DNA from: Candidatus Solincola tengchongensis | GTDB lineage: Bacteria > Actinomycetota > Geothermincolia > Geothermincolales > RBG-13-55-18 | Direction of reading: 5' to 3' | DNA length: 14,639 nucleotides | NCBI GenBank assembly: GCA_015711895.1 | Contig: MU158647.1 | Location: 1-14,639 of the forward strand | Shown: piece after piece, positions 6,388-13,943 of the stretch | Layout: each line of letters begins with the position of its first letter | How positions within the stretch are numbered: position 1 is the first letter of the stretch | The notes under the pieces: generated by a model | What the model was told of the DNA's origin: nothing | Database searches by the model: none | What the model saw: the letters and a program-made list of their open reading frames with translations, nothing else | Translations under genes and position numbers: made by a program

Positions 6388-7019
6388 GACCGCTCGAGCT
6401 CGCGCACCGGCCGTTCGATCCTCAGGTCCGGATGCTTGGGGCGACATGAGATCCCGGACCACCCCGCTCCTCGGCCCGCCAAGCTGTGGTGCTCCCATCT
6501 CCTCCAGGCGCCCGCCGCTCCGCCTTCCCGAGGCGGCATGATCTCCCGGGCAAGAGTGGCCGCCCCTCTCCTCCGGTGGGCAGTGTTTTTGACCCGGATG
6601 GTGGGCGTCTCCGTGCTTTATCGACCCCTTGAGCGATTGCCGAATCGGTGACGCACCATCGGGTCCGGCGTGAAGAGGCCCTTCCCTGACCTCCGGATTC
6701 CGCCTTCCCGGCGGGAAGACGTGACGGCTCGCGCCCTTCCTTTTCGCCGTCGGAGGCACGGGCCCTGCCGTTTAGGGCGCCTCTCTCGAGCGAGCTCTTA
6801 CGGTTTCCTCCGGCCGGCGGCACGCGGCGGAGGGGGGTCAGCGTGGAGGGTGGGTGAGTCGGAGGCGAACCTCCATCGCAAGGAGAGTGAGCTCTGTGAC
6901 ATCCGGATGGAAAACGGACCGGACGGAGGTTTCGTGCAATTCGAACGGCAGCAGGGATGGCGGCAAGATTTCTCGCCGAGGAGGTGGATGACGTCAGGGA
7001 GCGGCGCATCTCAAAGCTA
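6388..7019. other. Long GC-rich intergenic region before the metallophosphoesterase gene
   Basis: More than 600 bases in which I can support no gene. An open frame runs through it in phase with the phosphoesterase, and others run on the minus strand, but their translations are Arg/Pro/Gly/Ser-rich and have no recognisable motif. Small hairpins occur, for example CCGCCT/AGGCGG around 6521-6537. The stretch GACCCGGATGG ... CCCTTGAGCGA (about 6592-6634) also appears in similar form near 13556-13620, suggesting a degenerate intergenic repeat. No riboswitch class that I know could be matched. Confidence 0.45.
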
Positions 7020-7025
7020 TATAAT
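7020..7025 (+). promoter_or_regulatory. Candidate -10 box for the metallophosphoesterase gene
   Basis: A perfect TATAAT (7020-7025) stands in a short AT-rich patch. No good -35 or extended -10 is present. Transcription would start near 7032, giving a leader of about 50 bases before the ATG at 7084. Confidence 0.38.
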
Positions 7026-7083
7026 TCTTATGCGCGGTGGTTTTCCCGAAGGTGCTTGGTGGATCGCGGATGCCGGGAAGGTG

Positions 7084-7962
7084 ATGGGCACGGAGGAGCG
7101 TGAGGGGCCGAGGAGGGGATGCCGGGGACGCCGGGCGAAGGCCCGGCCTCTCCTCAGTGCGTTCCTCCTCGCCTTCCTTCTGGCGCTCTCCCTCGCCCCC
7201 GCCTCCTGCGGCCGGGAAGGCATGCCGCTGGGGACGGAAGCCGGGGAGGAGGAATCCGGCGCCGCCTCCCAGGAATCCCACGTCAAGTTCTCCTTCCTCG
7301 TCTGTGGGGACCCCCACGGCCGCACCGACCTCCTGGCGGAGGTCATCGCCCATGCCCTAGAGGGGGAATTTCTGGTGGTGGTGGGCGACATCACCACCGG
7401 GAGGGGCGTGGAGGAGATGCGCAGGATGAAAGGGTTCCTGGACGGAAGCGGGATCACCTATCACGTCATACCCGGCGACAACGATATGCCCGGGGGTTCC
7501 CTCGATACCTTCTGGCAGGTGTTCGGCGCCGATTACTATTCCCTCGATGTCCAAGGTGCCCATCTCGTCTTCCTCAACGACGCGGTTCCGGGAGTGGGTT
7601 GCCCCCCGCGTGAGCTCTCCTGGCTTCGGGAGGACCTGGCGGGCTCGGCGGGCAAGACGGTCGTCGCCTTCGCCCACGTGCCCCCGGGAGCGCCCGTGGA
7701 CATCGGCAAGAGGGGGTTCGTCGCTCGGGAGTCCGAGAGCAACCGGGAGATGCGGGATCTGCTGGCCTCCGCCGGGGCTTCGGTGATCTACTGCGGGCAC
7801 ATCCACGCCTACATGCTCTACGCCTCGGGGCCCCCGCGGGTGGTGGTCACCGGGGGCGCGGGCGCCGAGCCGCACCTCTCCCCGGAGAGCGGGGGCTTTC
7901 ACCACTTCCTCCGGGTGACCGTGGAGGACGGGCAGGTGAGCGAGGAGGTCATCCCGCTATAG
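7084..7962 (+). CDS. Secreted lipoprotein calcineurin-like metallophosphoesterase
   Basis: From the ATG at 7084 the protein has 292 residues. A basic N-terminus is followed by a hydrophobic segment (LLSAFLLAFLLALSLAP) and a lipobox ending in Cys42 (LAPASC), so it should be lipid-anchored outside the cytoplasmic membrane. The catalytic domain (about 66-290) shows the metallophosphoesterase motif series in order: GDPHG (Asp76, His78), GDITTG (Asp102), PGDND (Asn133), FAHVPPG (His198) and CGHIH (His239, His241). These bind two metal ions and cleave phosphomono- or diesters. The substrate is unknown. The Shine-Dalgarno sequence GGAAGG is only two bases from the ATG, so the start is not certain. 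The frame is open far upstream, and an ATG at 7030 is an alternative, but the signal peptide favours 7084. The gene stands alone between a candidate promoter and a strong terminator. Confidence 0.88.
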   Translation: MGTEEREGPRRGCRGRRAKARPLLSAFLLAFLLALSLAPASCGREGMPLGTEAGEEESGAASQESHVKFSFLVCGDPHGRTDLLAEVIAHALEGEFLVVVGDITTGRGVEEMRRMKGFLDGSGITYHVIPGDNDMPGGSLDTFWQVFGADYYSLDVQGAHLVFLNDAVPGVGCPPRELSWLREDLAGSAGKTVVAFAHVPPGAPVDIGKRGFVARESESNREMRDLLASAGASVIYCGHIHAYMLYASGPPRVVVTGGAGAEPHLSPESGGFHHFLRVTVEDGQVSEEVIPL

Positions 7963-8066
7963 GCCTTCGAGCGGTGGCCTGGGGATCTCTGCGGGACGGG
8001 GGGTTCCGGTTGAGCAAATGCCCGGTGGACACGTACATGGAGGGCTTTTGCACGCCATAAAAGGGG

Positions 8067-8098
8067 AAGACCCCGTCGGGGGGAACGGGGTCTTTTGT
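8067..8098 (+). terminator. Intrinsic terminator after the metallophosphoesterase gene
   Basis: AAGACCCCGT (8067-8076) and ACGGGGTCTT (8085-8094) form a perfect 10-bp stem with an 8-base loop, and the right arm runs into TTTTGTCT. It lies about 105 bases after the stop codon. The left flank (ATAAAAGGGG) gives a poorer T-run on the minus strand, so plus-strand termination is its main role. Confidence 0.88.
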
Positions 8099-8354
8099 CT
8101 GGCAGCTAGTTCGCTTGCGCCCTTTGAGGGAATTGCCGGTAAACTCATGGGGGACACCTAGCTACCTTTATTAATATCGGAAAATAACCCATCGACTTTA
8201 GGGCTTCTTGCTCCTCATACCCCGGAACGCCTTATTCCCGGCTTATGGACCGGTGAACATGAGGTCCCCGGCTGGATACCGGGCAAGCCTGCGGGGTTTT
8301 CATCCCTCGCATCACGAATGGGGCGGTCACGAATGGGGTACTCGAGCGCGGCCT
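8099..8354. other. Intergenic region between convergent genes, with a short tandem repeat
   Basis: The region separates the phosphoesterase terminator from the stop of the LytTR regulator. It holds an AT-rich patch (about 8159-8200) and a direct repeat, TCACGAATGGGG at 8312-8323 and 8327-8338, with a 15-base period. No open frame looks real. No terminator for the minus-strand signalling operon is evident here. Confidence 0.4.
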
Positions 8355-9116
8355 TCAGATCCCGAGCATGTCCTTGAGGATGGCGGCCTGGCGCCTGGAT
8401 ACGGGGATGCGGCTCTCCTTCTGGTCCTTGAGGGTCACCACCAGGGCGTTGCGCGAGAGCCTGATAATCTGGTTGACCTTCCTGAGGTTGACGATGAAAC
8501 TGCGGTGGGTGCGGAAGAATTTCCGGCTGTCCAGCATCTTCTCCAGCTCCGCCAGGGTGTAAGTGGTGAGGTAGGAGTCGTCGAAGGTGTGGATGTTGGC
8601 GTATTCGTGCTTCGTGTCTATGAAGTAGATGTCCTCCATGGGGATGAGCTTGATGGCTTCTCCCCTCTGCACCGGTATCTGGTCCAGCACAGCTTTTTCG
8701 CGCTCCTCCGAGGCGGAGAGGCGCCGGGCGCGCCCCACTCGGTCCAGGATGACCTTAACCCGGGCGGCGAGCTCCAGGGGGCTGAAGGGCTTGGGCACGT
8801 AATCGTCCGCCCCCCCGCGCAACCCGATGACCTTGGACCTCTCGTCGTCGATGGCCGTGAGCATGATCACCGGGATGTCGCGGGTCCTGTCCTCCGATTT
8901 GAGGGTCATGAGCACTTGCCAGCCGTCCAGCTTGGGCATCATGACGTCCAGGATGATGAGGTCGGGCTGGACCTCCTCCACCATCTTCAGGCCCTCTTCC
9001 CCGTCGGCGGCCAGGAAGACCTCGTAGTTGTCCAGGCGGAGGTTCAACTCCACCACGTTGGAGATGGCCGGATCGTCCTCGATGAGGAGGATACGGTACC
9101 TCTTGTCCTCGGCCAT
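8355..9116 (-). CDS. Response regulator, receiver domain plus LytTR DNA-binding domain
   Basis: This 253-residue protein has an N-terminal receiver domain (about 7-126) with acidic pocket Asp14/Asp15, phosphoacceptor Asp57 (IILDVMMP), Thr87 and Lys109 (PKPF). After a linker, a LytTR domain follows (about 148-250: EDIYFIDTKHEYANIHT, SRKFFRTHRSFIVNL, IPVSRRQ). LytTR proteins bind DNA through beta-strands, usually at pairs of short direct repeats, and often control secreted or surface functions. The receiver resembles the OmpR/PleD type rather than the usual AgrA/LytR receiver. The start is supported by GGGAGGGG just before the ATG. It is the last gene of the operon with the large kinase and the GGDDF protein, and that kinase is the likely phosphate donor. 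Target genes are unknown. Confidence 0.94.
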   Translation of the reverse strand: MAEDKRYRILLIEDDPAISNVVELNLRLDNYEVFLAADGEEGLKMVEEVQPDLIILDVMMPKLDGWQVLMTLKSEDRTRDIPVIMLTAIDDERSKVIGLRGGADDYVPKPFSPLELAARVKVILDRVGRARRLSASEEREKAVLDQIPVQRGEAIKLIPMEDIYFIDTKHEYANIHTFDDSYLTTYTLAELEKMLDSRKFFRTHRSFIVNLRKVNQIIRLSRNALVVTLKDQKESRIPVSRRQAAILKDMLGI

Positions 9117-9163
9117 GAGCCCCTCCCGCGATTCCTACTTGTCGCCCTTTTCAGGTTCGGCAC

Positions 9164-9169
9164 ATTATG
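9164..9169 (-). promoter_or_regulatory. Weak candidate internal promoter before the LytTR gene
   Basis: In the 150-base gap between the GGDDF gene and the LytTR gene there is an AT-rich patch with CATAAT (9169-9164, minus strand). A TTGACG lies too close upstream (about 6-8 bases) to be its -35. The position, about 48 bases before the ATG, would suit an internal promoter, but the evidence is weak. Confidence 0.22.
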
Positions 9170-9272
9170 AATTTCGTCAACCCCCGCATCCGCCTTAACA
9201 ACCAACGCCCTCTTCATCCGGCCGCGGTTCCTCTTGCCGGCTCCGGCGGGAAGCGGTAACGGCGTTCTCTGC

Positions 9273-9299
9273 CCGGCGCACCATCACTTGGTGCGCCGG
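9273..9299 (-). terminator. Strong hairpin at the end of the GGDDF gene, stop codon in the loop
   Basis: CCGGCGCACCA (9273-9283) and TGGTGCGCCGG (9289-9299) form a perfect 11-bp stem with a 5-base loop. On the minus strand the stem contains the last codons of the GGDDF protein, and the TGA stop (9286-9284) falls in the loop. No T-run follows, so it is not a classical terminator. It may be an attenuator, an RNA-stability element or a factor-dependent termination site between this gene and the LytTR gene. Confidence 0.55.
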
Positions 9300-10228
9300 T
9301 CTATGAAGTAGGTGCTCCCGGGGATGGACTTCGCGTACTTGAGGGTCTCCTTGGCGATCTCGCCCACCTCCCAGTGGGTGGAGATCCTCCTCCTCTGGTT
9401 GCTGGCTATCCCTATACTTAGGGTCATGATGGGTATGTAATTCTCCCTCCCCAGCCGGTCGATGAGGATGGAGTACCCGCGCTTGAGGTCCTCATCCCGG
9501 TAAAAGGAGGGCACCCTTTCCTCGAAGGCGGAGATTATCTCCTCGGCGATCCGGGAGGCCTTGTCCGGACTGGTGAGGATGACGAAATCGTCCCCTCCTC
9601 CGTGGCCGATGAAATCGTCGTAGTTTCCCGAGCGGCGGACGGTCTCGTCGATGATGGAGGCCAATTCCCTGATCACCGCGTCCCCCTGGGGGAAACCGTA
9701 TATCTCGTTGTAGGGCTTGAAGTTGTCGATGTCCACGTACAGGGCGGCGAACTTGAGGTTTCTGGCCAGGCGACGCTTGGTCTCCGCATCTATGGAGATA
9801 CTGCCGGGCATGCCGGTTAGAGGGCTCACGTCGCGCTTCTGCTTGGCGCGGATGAGGTTGATGGCGATGCGCGCAACCAGGTCCGAGAAGTCGAAGGGTT
9901 TGGTTATGAAGTCGTCCGCACCGGCCTCGATGCTGGCCACCTTGTCCTGGGCCTGGGTCTTGGCGGAGAGCATGACCACCGGTATCTGGTTGGTCCTCCC
10001 GTCGGCCTTCAAGCGGCGGCATATCTCCAGGCCATCCATCTCCGGCATGAGGATGTCGCAGAGGATGAGGTCCGGCTTCACCTCGTGTACCATGCGCAGG
10101 GCCTCTTCGCCCTCCTGGGTGGTGTAGACCTCGTATCCTTCCACCTCCAGGTTGAAACGGATGATGTCCAGGATGTTCCTCTCGTCGTCCACCACCAGGA
10201 TCCTGACACGATTGCCAGACTTTTCCAA
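9284..10228 (-). CDS. Response regulator with receiver and GGDEF-like (GGDDF) domain
   Basis: The 314-residue protein begins with a receiver domain (about 8-127): Asp14/Asp15, phosphoacceptor Asp58 (LILCDILMP), Ser88 and Lys110 (TKPF). A GGDEF-family domain follows (about 135-312): SPLTGMPG in place of DPLTGLPN, YVDIDNFKPYNEIYGF...GD, and the signature GHGGGDDF, so the motif reads GGDDF (211-215). Standard diguanylate cyclases have GG(D/E)EF, so activity here is uncertain; it may make c-di-GMP weakly, bind nucleotide as a sensor, or be inactive. The start is a TTG at 10228 with GGGGGAG 5 bases upstream. It lies 16 bases after the kinase stop, so the two are surely co-transcribed, and the kinase probably phosphorylates this receiver. 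Confidence 0.93.
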   Translation of the reverse strand: MEKSGNRVRILVVDDERNILDIIRFNLEVEGYEVYTTQEGEEALRMVHEVKPDLILCDILMPEMDGLEICRRLKADGRTNQIPVVMLSAKTQAQDKVASIEAGADDFITKPFDFSDLVARIAINLIRAKQKRDVSPLTGMPGSISIDAETKRRLARNLKFAALYVDIDNFKPYNEIYGFPQGDAVIRELASIIDETVRRSGNYDDFIGHGGGDDFVILTSPDKASRIAEEIISAFEERVPSFYRDEDLKRGYSILIDRLGRENYIPIMTLSIGIASNQRRRISTHWEVGEIAKETLKYAKSIPGSTYFIDRRTK

Positions 10229-10244
10229 TTACGCTCCCCCTCGC

Positions 10245-13200
10245 TCAATCGTGATCTCCGACCACGCCGATATCCGCGGCGGGGTCCGCTTCTCGTTCCC
10301 CACGCCTGGGTTCCAGCAGCAAGGGAAGCGTGAAGTGGAAGGTGCTTCCCTTGCCCGGTTCGCTTTCCACCCAGATGTTTCCACCGTGGGCCTCCACGAT
10401 GCTCTTGCTCACGTAAAGGCCCAGCCCGGTACCGTAGACCTCCCGCGTGGAACGGTTGTCCACGCGATGGAACTTCTCGAAGATGTGCGGCAGGTGTTCG
10501 GCAGGTATGCCCACCCCGGGGTCGGTGACGCTGCACTGCACCAGATGGCGCTGTTTTCTGACGCCTACCCTCACCTCTCCCCCGTCGGGGGAGTACTTGA
10601 TGGCGTTGTCCAGCAAATTCACCAGTACTTGCTCTATCTTGTCCGGGTCGGCGTAGACATTGGCGCTCTCGCATTCGGGGGCCAGGGTCAGCGTGTGTCT
10701 TGCGGACTGCGATTCCAGCTTTCCCACCACTATCTCCGCCAGCTTGACCATGTCGAACTCCCGCTTCTTGAGCTCCAGGCGGCCCGACTCGATGCGCGAC
10801 ATGTCCAGGAGGTCGGAGATGAGGCGGGTGAGCCGGTCGGTCTCCTCCTCGATCACCCTCAGGAATTGCTGGCGGGTCTCCTCGTCGAAGTTCACGTCCC
10901 GGCGCCGCAGGGTGGCTGTGTAGGCCTTGATGGAGGTGAGGGGGGTGCGCAGTTCATGGGAGACCGTGGAGACGAAATCGGACTTGGCCTGTTCCAGCTC
11001 CCGCAGGGTGGTGACGTCACGGATGATGGCGATGATGCCCAGGCTCTTCCCCGGCTCGGCCTCGATTAACGAGGTCTCCACCTCGAGGACCTTCCTCTCC
11101 GGTTCCTCCACCTGGATCTCCTCGGCCATCTCCTTCCCGGAGTTGAGGCTCCGAAGAAAGAGGTTGGCCAGGGCGGGAACGCGTATAACCTCCTTGACGT
11201 GGCGCTGTTCGATGTAGGGGAAGGGGGGGAGGTTGAGGATGCGTTCCGCGGCGAAGTTCGCCAGGATGATCCGGGCGTCGTTGTTCACGGCGATAACCCC
11301 ATCGGCGATGGAGAAGAGCATGGCCTCCGTGCGCCGCTGGTCCTCGGCCATCATACGGTAGAGGTTGGCGTTCTCCAGGGCTATGGCCGCCTGGCTGGCG
11401 AAGAGGCTGAGCAGCCTCTGGTCGTCGTCGCCGAAGGAGCGCTCCCGGGGAGGAATGGCCACCTCCAGCACGCCCTTAGTGGTTCCCCGCCAGGTGATGG
11501 GGACCGCGAGATAGGAAAGGGGCCCCTCCAATCCTTCCCCCCAGGGTCCCGCGTGGCGGGGTTCCACCCTGGCCAGGCGCACGGGTTCGCCGGAGGCGGC
11601 GGCCTTGCCCGCGTAGTACTCCCCGGGCCGGAAGGAGCTGCCGATCACCCCCTCCTCCAGTCCGTAAACGGCTTTCACCCGGAGGAGTTCGTCCTCCTCC
11701 CGGAGGGAGAGGAGGCCTAGCTCCGCGCCGACCAGTTCCACGGCCTTTTCCAGGACCAGGCCCGGGAGGTTCCCCGTATCCTGGTCATCGGTGAGGGAAC
11801 GGCCCAGCTCGTAGAGGGCGGACTGTTCCTCCACGCGGCGGGCTATGAGGAGCAGCAGGTCGTCGCGAATCTCCTCCACCTTCACCCTCTCGGTGATGTC
11901 GTCGAGTATGATCACCCATCCGGCGGCCGGTTCGTAACCCGCCCGGATGGGTGAGATACGCACGGAGAGCGTGCGATCCGGGGCCCTGGCCAGGTGGGCC
12001 TCAAAGCTGCCGCCGCCCTCCCGCGGCGTCGGTTTCCCCTCCGGCTGGAGATACTCCCATAGGGGCCCGGCATCCACCAGGGAGTCCTCCACGATGTCTT
12101 TCAGGGAGGCCTCCGGCGGGATGGATTCCAGGCCCAGGAGGTCGCGGGCGGCCTGGTTGGCCATGACCAGCCTCCCCGCCGCGTCGCATACCAGGAGGCC
12201 GCTGCTCATGCTGCTCACGATCACCTCGCTCCTGGAGAGCACCATCTGGTAGAGCTCGGAGCGGGCTATGGCCGAGGCCGCCAGGTTGGAGATGGTGACC
12301 AGCAGCTGGACATCCTCGCGGGAGAAATGCCGCGGTGAGGAGCTGGCCAGGCAGAGAACGCCCATGAGCTCCCCGCCCATGAGAATGGGGGCGGCCAGGA
12401 GCGCTTCCGCTTGCTCCAGGGCCGGGCTGCAGGCTGCGGAGGGGTATCGGGAATCCCCCTTTCGCAGGAGCAGCGGCTTTCTCTCCTCGGCCACCTTGCC
12501 GATGATGCCTTCACCGATATCCATTTCCTCCGCCGTCGCCTCCTCGGAAGGGGGGAGAATGAAATCCTGCAGCTTCAGCTTTCCCGAGCCGCGGTCCAGA
12601 AGCCAGATGGACCCCATGTCGGTCCCCAGAAGGTCGGCGGTGGATTGGAGGAGGGAGCTCAGGGTCTCCGAGAGGTCCACCTTCTCCATGAGCTGGGAGC
12701 TTATACGGTAAAGGGATTCTATGCGCCTTGTCCTGGCGTGTTCGCGCCTGTCCAACTCGGCGACGAAGGAGATGAACACGGAGACCCCGAGGAGAACGAA
12801 GACGTCGACCAGCAAGACGGCTCCCTCCGTTTCCGGTCGCATTCCCGCGAGGAGGCAGGCAAGGGTGTAGAGCCCGCCTGCCGCCGCGGCCACCAGAAGG
12901 GTGACGGCCCACCGGTCGAAGAAGGAGAGGACCACCACGAAGAGCAGGAGGAGGGGGAAGAGGGGGCTGCGGACCCCTCCGGTCCCGTAGATGAGCAGGC
13001 AGGTGGAGGCGATGTCCCCGAGTAGGAGCGGGAGTCCGTATCCTCTGAAGGAGGTTTTGAACTTGGGACGCAGGAGCGAATGGTAAAGGAGTCCCAGGAG
13101 GCCCATGGCCGAGAGCCCCGCCGCCCAGAGCGAGTAGTGCTGAGGAGCACCCGCGTAAAGCGGGTAGAGGCCCACCGCCAGGAAGGCCGCCCAGTGAGGA

Positions 13201-13271
13201 ACCGGCAACCAGCGCGAAGTTCTCATAACATGGATAATATCGTTTTTCGTCCCCCATTCATTGAGGGCCAC
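10245..13271 (-). CDS. Membrane-bound multi-sensor histidine kinase (GAF-PAS-GAF-PAS-HisKA-HATPase)
   Basis: This 1008-residue kinase starts with about six membrane segments (residues about 25-170) with only short outside loops. Next come a GAF domain (about 195-340), a PAS domain (about 347-460), a second GAF domain (about 485-635), a second PAS domain (about 645-757) and the kinase core. The phosphorylated His772 lies in VSTVSHELRTPLTS. The ATP-binding domain shows the N box NLLDNAIKYSP (Asn885, Asn889), the G1 box DPGVGIP (Asp917), the F box IFEKFHRV and the G2 box GTGLGLYVSKS. The many cytoplasmic sensor domains suggest input from intracellular ligands or redox state rather than an external ligand. 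The start is a GTG at 13271 with a weak AAGG nearby; an ATG at 13226 is an alternative. There is no fused receiver; two response regulators follow in the operon. Confidence 0.95.
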   Translation of the reverse strand: MALNEWGTKNDIIHVMRTSRWLPVPHWAAFLAVGLYPLYAGAPQHYSLWAAGLSAMGLLGLLYHSLLRPKFKTSFRGYGLPLLLGDIASTCLLIYGTGGVRSPLFPLLLLFVVVLSFFDRWAVTLLVAAAAGGLYTLACLLAGMRPETEGAVLLVDVFVLLGVSVFISFVAELDRREHARTRRIESLYRISSQLMEKVDLSETLSSLLQSTADLLGTDMGSIWLLDRGSGKLKLQDFILPPSEEATAEEMDIGEGIIGKVAEERKPLLLRKGDSRYPSAACSPALEQAEALLAAPILMGGELMGVLCLASSSPRHFSREDVQLLVTISNLAASAIARSELYQMVLSRSEVIVSSMSSGLLVCDAAGRLVMANQAARDLLGLESIPPEASLKDIVEDSLVDAGPLWEYLQPEGKPTPREGGGSFEAHLARAPDRTLSVRISPIRAGYEPAAGWVIILDDITERVKVEEIRDDLLLLIARRVEEQSALYELGRSLTDDQDTGNLPGLVLEKAVELVGAELGLLSLREEDELLRVKAVYGLEEGVIGSSFRPGEYYAGKAAASGEPVRLARVEPRHAGPWGEGLEGPLSYLAVPITWRGTTKGVLEVAIPPRERSFGDDDQRLLSLFASQAAIALENANLYRMMAEDQRRTEAMLFSIADGVIAVNNDARIILANFAAERILNLPPFPYIEQRHVKEVIRVPALANLFLRSLNSGKEMAEEIQVEEPERKVLEVETSLIEAEPGKSLGIIAIIRDVTTLRELEQAKSDFVSTVSHELRTPLTSIKAYTATLRRRDVNFDEETRQQFLRVIEEETDRLTRLISDLLDMSRIESGRLELKKREFDMVKLAEIVVGKLESQSARHTLTLAPECESANVYADPDKIEQVLVNLLDNAIKYSPDGGEVRVGVRKQRHLVQCSVTDPGVGIPAEHLPHIFEKFHRVDNRSTREVYGTGLGLYVSKSIVEAHGGNIWVESEPGKGSTFHFTLPLLLEPRRGEREADPAADIGVVGDHD

Positions 13272-13374
13272 TCGCCTTCGGGTACCGGCCCCTTTCTCGT
13301 CGCCCGGGTTCCTTCCGCGCGTAGCGGCCGGGTTGTCCGCAAGTCGGATTCCCTTTATTAATGTTTCCTCTTTC

Positions 13375-13391
13375 GGAAGGCAATGCCTTCC
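13375..13391. promoter_or_regulatory. Palindrome upstream of the kinase operon, possible operator
   Basis: GGAAGGCA-A-TGCCTTCC is a perfect 8-bp inverted repeat around one base, about 105 bases before the kinase start. On the minus strand it includes TTGCCT, which could serve as a -35, with the AT-rich TAATAA 17 bases further on as a weak -10. A palindrome over a promoter is typical of an operator, but the promoter itself is weak, and no T-run makes it a terminator. Confidence 0.35.
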
Positions 13392-13572
13392 TCACGGGGA
13401 AGACATCCGGGCCCAAGGCGCGTGACCTCTCGTCCGGCGTGCGCGGGTGCCGCTTCGGGGTTTGCGGGTACCGGCCGGACATCCTCTTTCTTTGAGCGCC
13501 GGGATACGGAGGCTGTACGGCCCCCTTCCATGAGCCGCCCCCAGGGGGCGGGTGCGACCCGGATGGACAGTT

Positions 13573-13830
13573 CCTTTCCTGCGGGGCTGCGCCACTGGCG
13601 CCCTCTGCATCCCTTGAGCGAAGGATTTTCACTCACCGCGCCCCTGGCCCCCTTCCCGACCCCGCCGCGCCGGGGCGACCGGTGTCCACGCATGACATGT
13701 TTTCCTTCCCTTGGAGCCGCGCAGCTCACGCCCTTTTCGCCCTTGTGCGAAGAGTCTTCACCTCACGGCGCCCCGGACCTGTACGGATCCCGCCGCGCCG
13801 GGGTGGCGGGAGGAAACCCGGAGCCTCTTT
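13573..13830. repeat. Imperfect tandem duplication, period about 128 bases
   Basis: Two units align with an offset of 128-129 bases. CCCTTGAGCGAAG at 13611 matches CCCTTGTGCGAAG at 13740, followed in both by TTCAC-type and GCGCCCC blocks, and the identical CCCGCCGCGCCGGGG ends both (13661-13675 and 13789-13803). The copies have diverged by substitutions and small indels and do not code for protein. Unit edges are approximate. Confidence 0.5.
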
Positions 13831-13912
13831 CCCTTTCCGGAGATCCGCTCTGCACGCCTCGTTCTTGACTTCAGGGGAGGATGTTTCCTGTGCTGCGCGA
13901 CACGGGCCGTCC

Positions 13913-13921
13913 TGTTATGAT
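13913..13921 (+). promoter_or_regulatory. Extended -10 promoter of ychF
   Basis: TGTTATGAT (13913-13921) is an extended -10 element (TGN plus TATGAT). Transcription would start near 13928, leaving a leader of about 16 bases that consists mostly of the Shine-Dalgarno sequence. No -35 box is seen at the proper distance; TTGACT at 13865 is too far away. Confidence 0.5.
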
Positions 13922-13943
13922 GGACGGAAAAGGGGGGATATGC

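Larger units (their letters stand above)
13272..13912. other. Long intergenic region between the kinase and ychF
   Basis: About 640 GC-rich bases between divergent genes, without a gene I can support; the open frames give Arg/Pro/Ser/Gly-rich translations. It contains two near-perfect palindromes (13375-13391 and CCGCCCCC-A-GGGGGCGG at 13535-13551), an AT-rich patch at about 13350-13370 that may hold the kinase promoter, and an imperfect tandem duplication (about 13573-13830). No complete sigma70 promoter for the kinase can be assigned with confidence. Confidence 0.5.

Noticed and set aside
6670..7083. N-terminal extension of the metallophosphoesterase frame
   Set aside because: The frame is open, but the translation is Arg/Gly/Ser-rich and non-protein-like. 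It would bury the lipoprotein signal far inside the protein.
8099..8354. c-di-GMP riboswitch or other riboswitch near the signalling operon
   Set aside because: No match to the conserved core sequences I know, and the region lies downstream of the operon and of a terminator rather than in a leader.
8208..9170. A 320-codon plus-strand open frame opposite the LytTR regulator
   Set aside because: It mirrors a clear receiver-LytTR gene on the minus strand. Its translation is rich in Val, His, Gly and Asp and has no motif. Long antisense frames are expected in GC-rich genes.
13865..13870. TTGACT as a -35 box for ychF
   Set aside because: The nearest -10 (TATGAT at 13916) is 45 bases away, far beyond the usual 15-19 bases.
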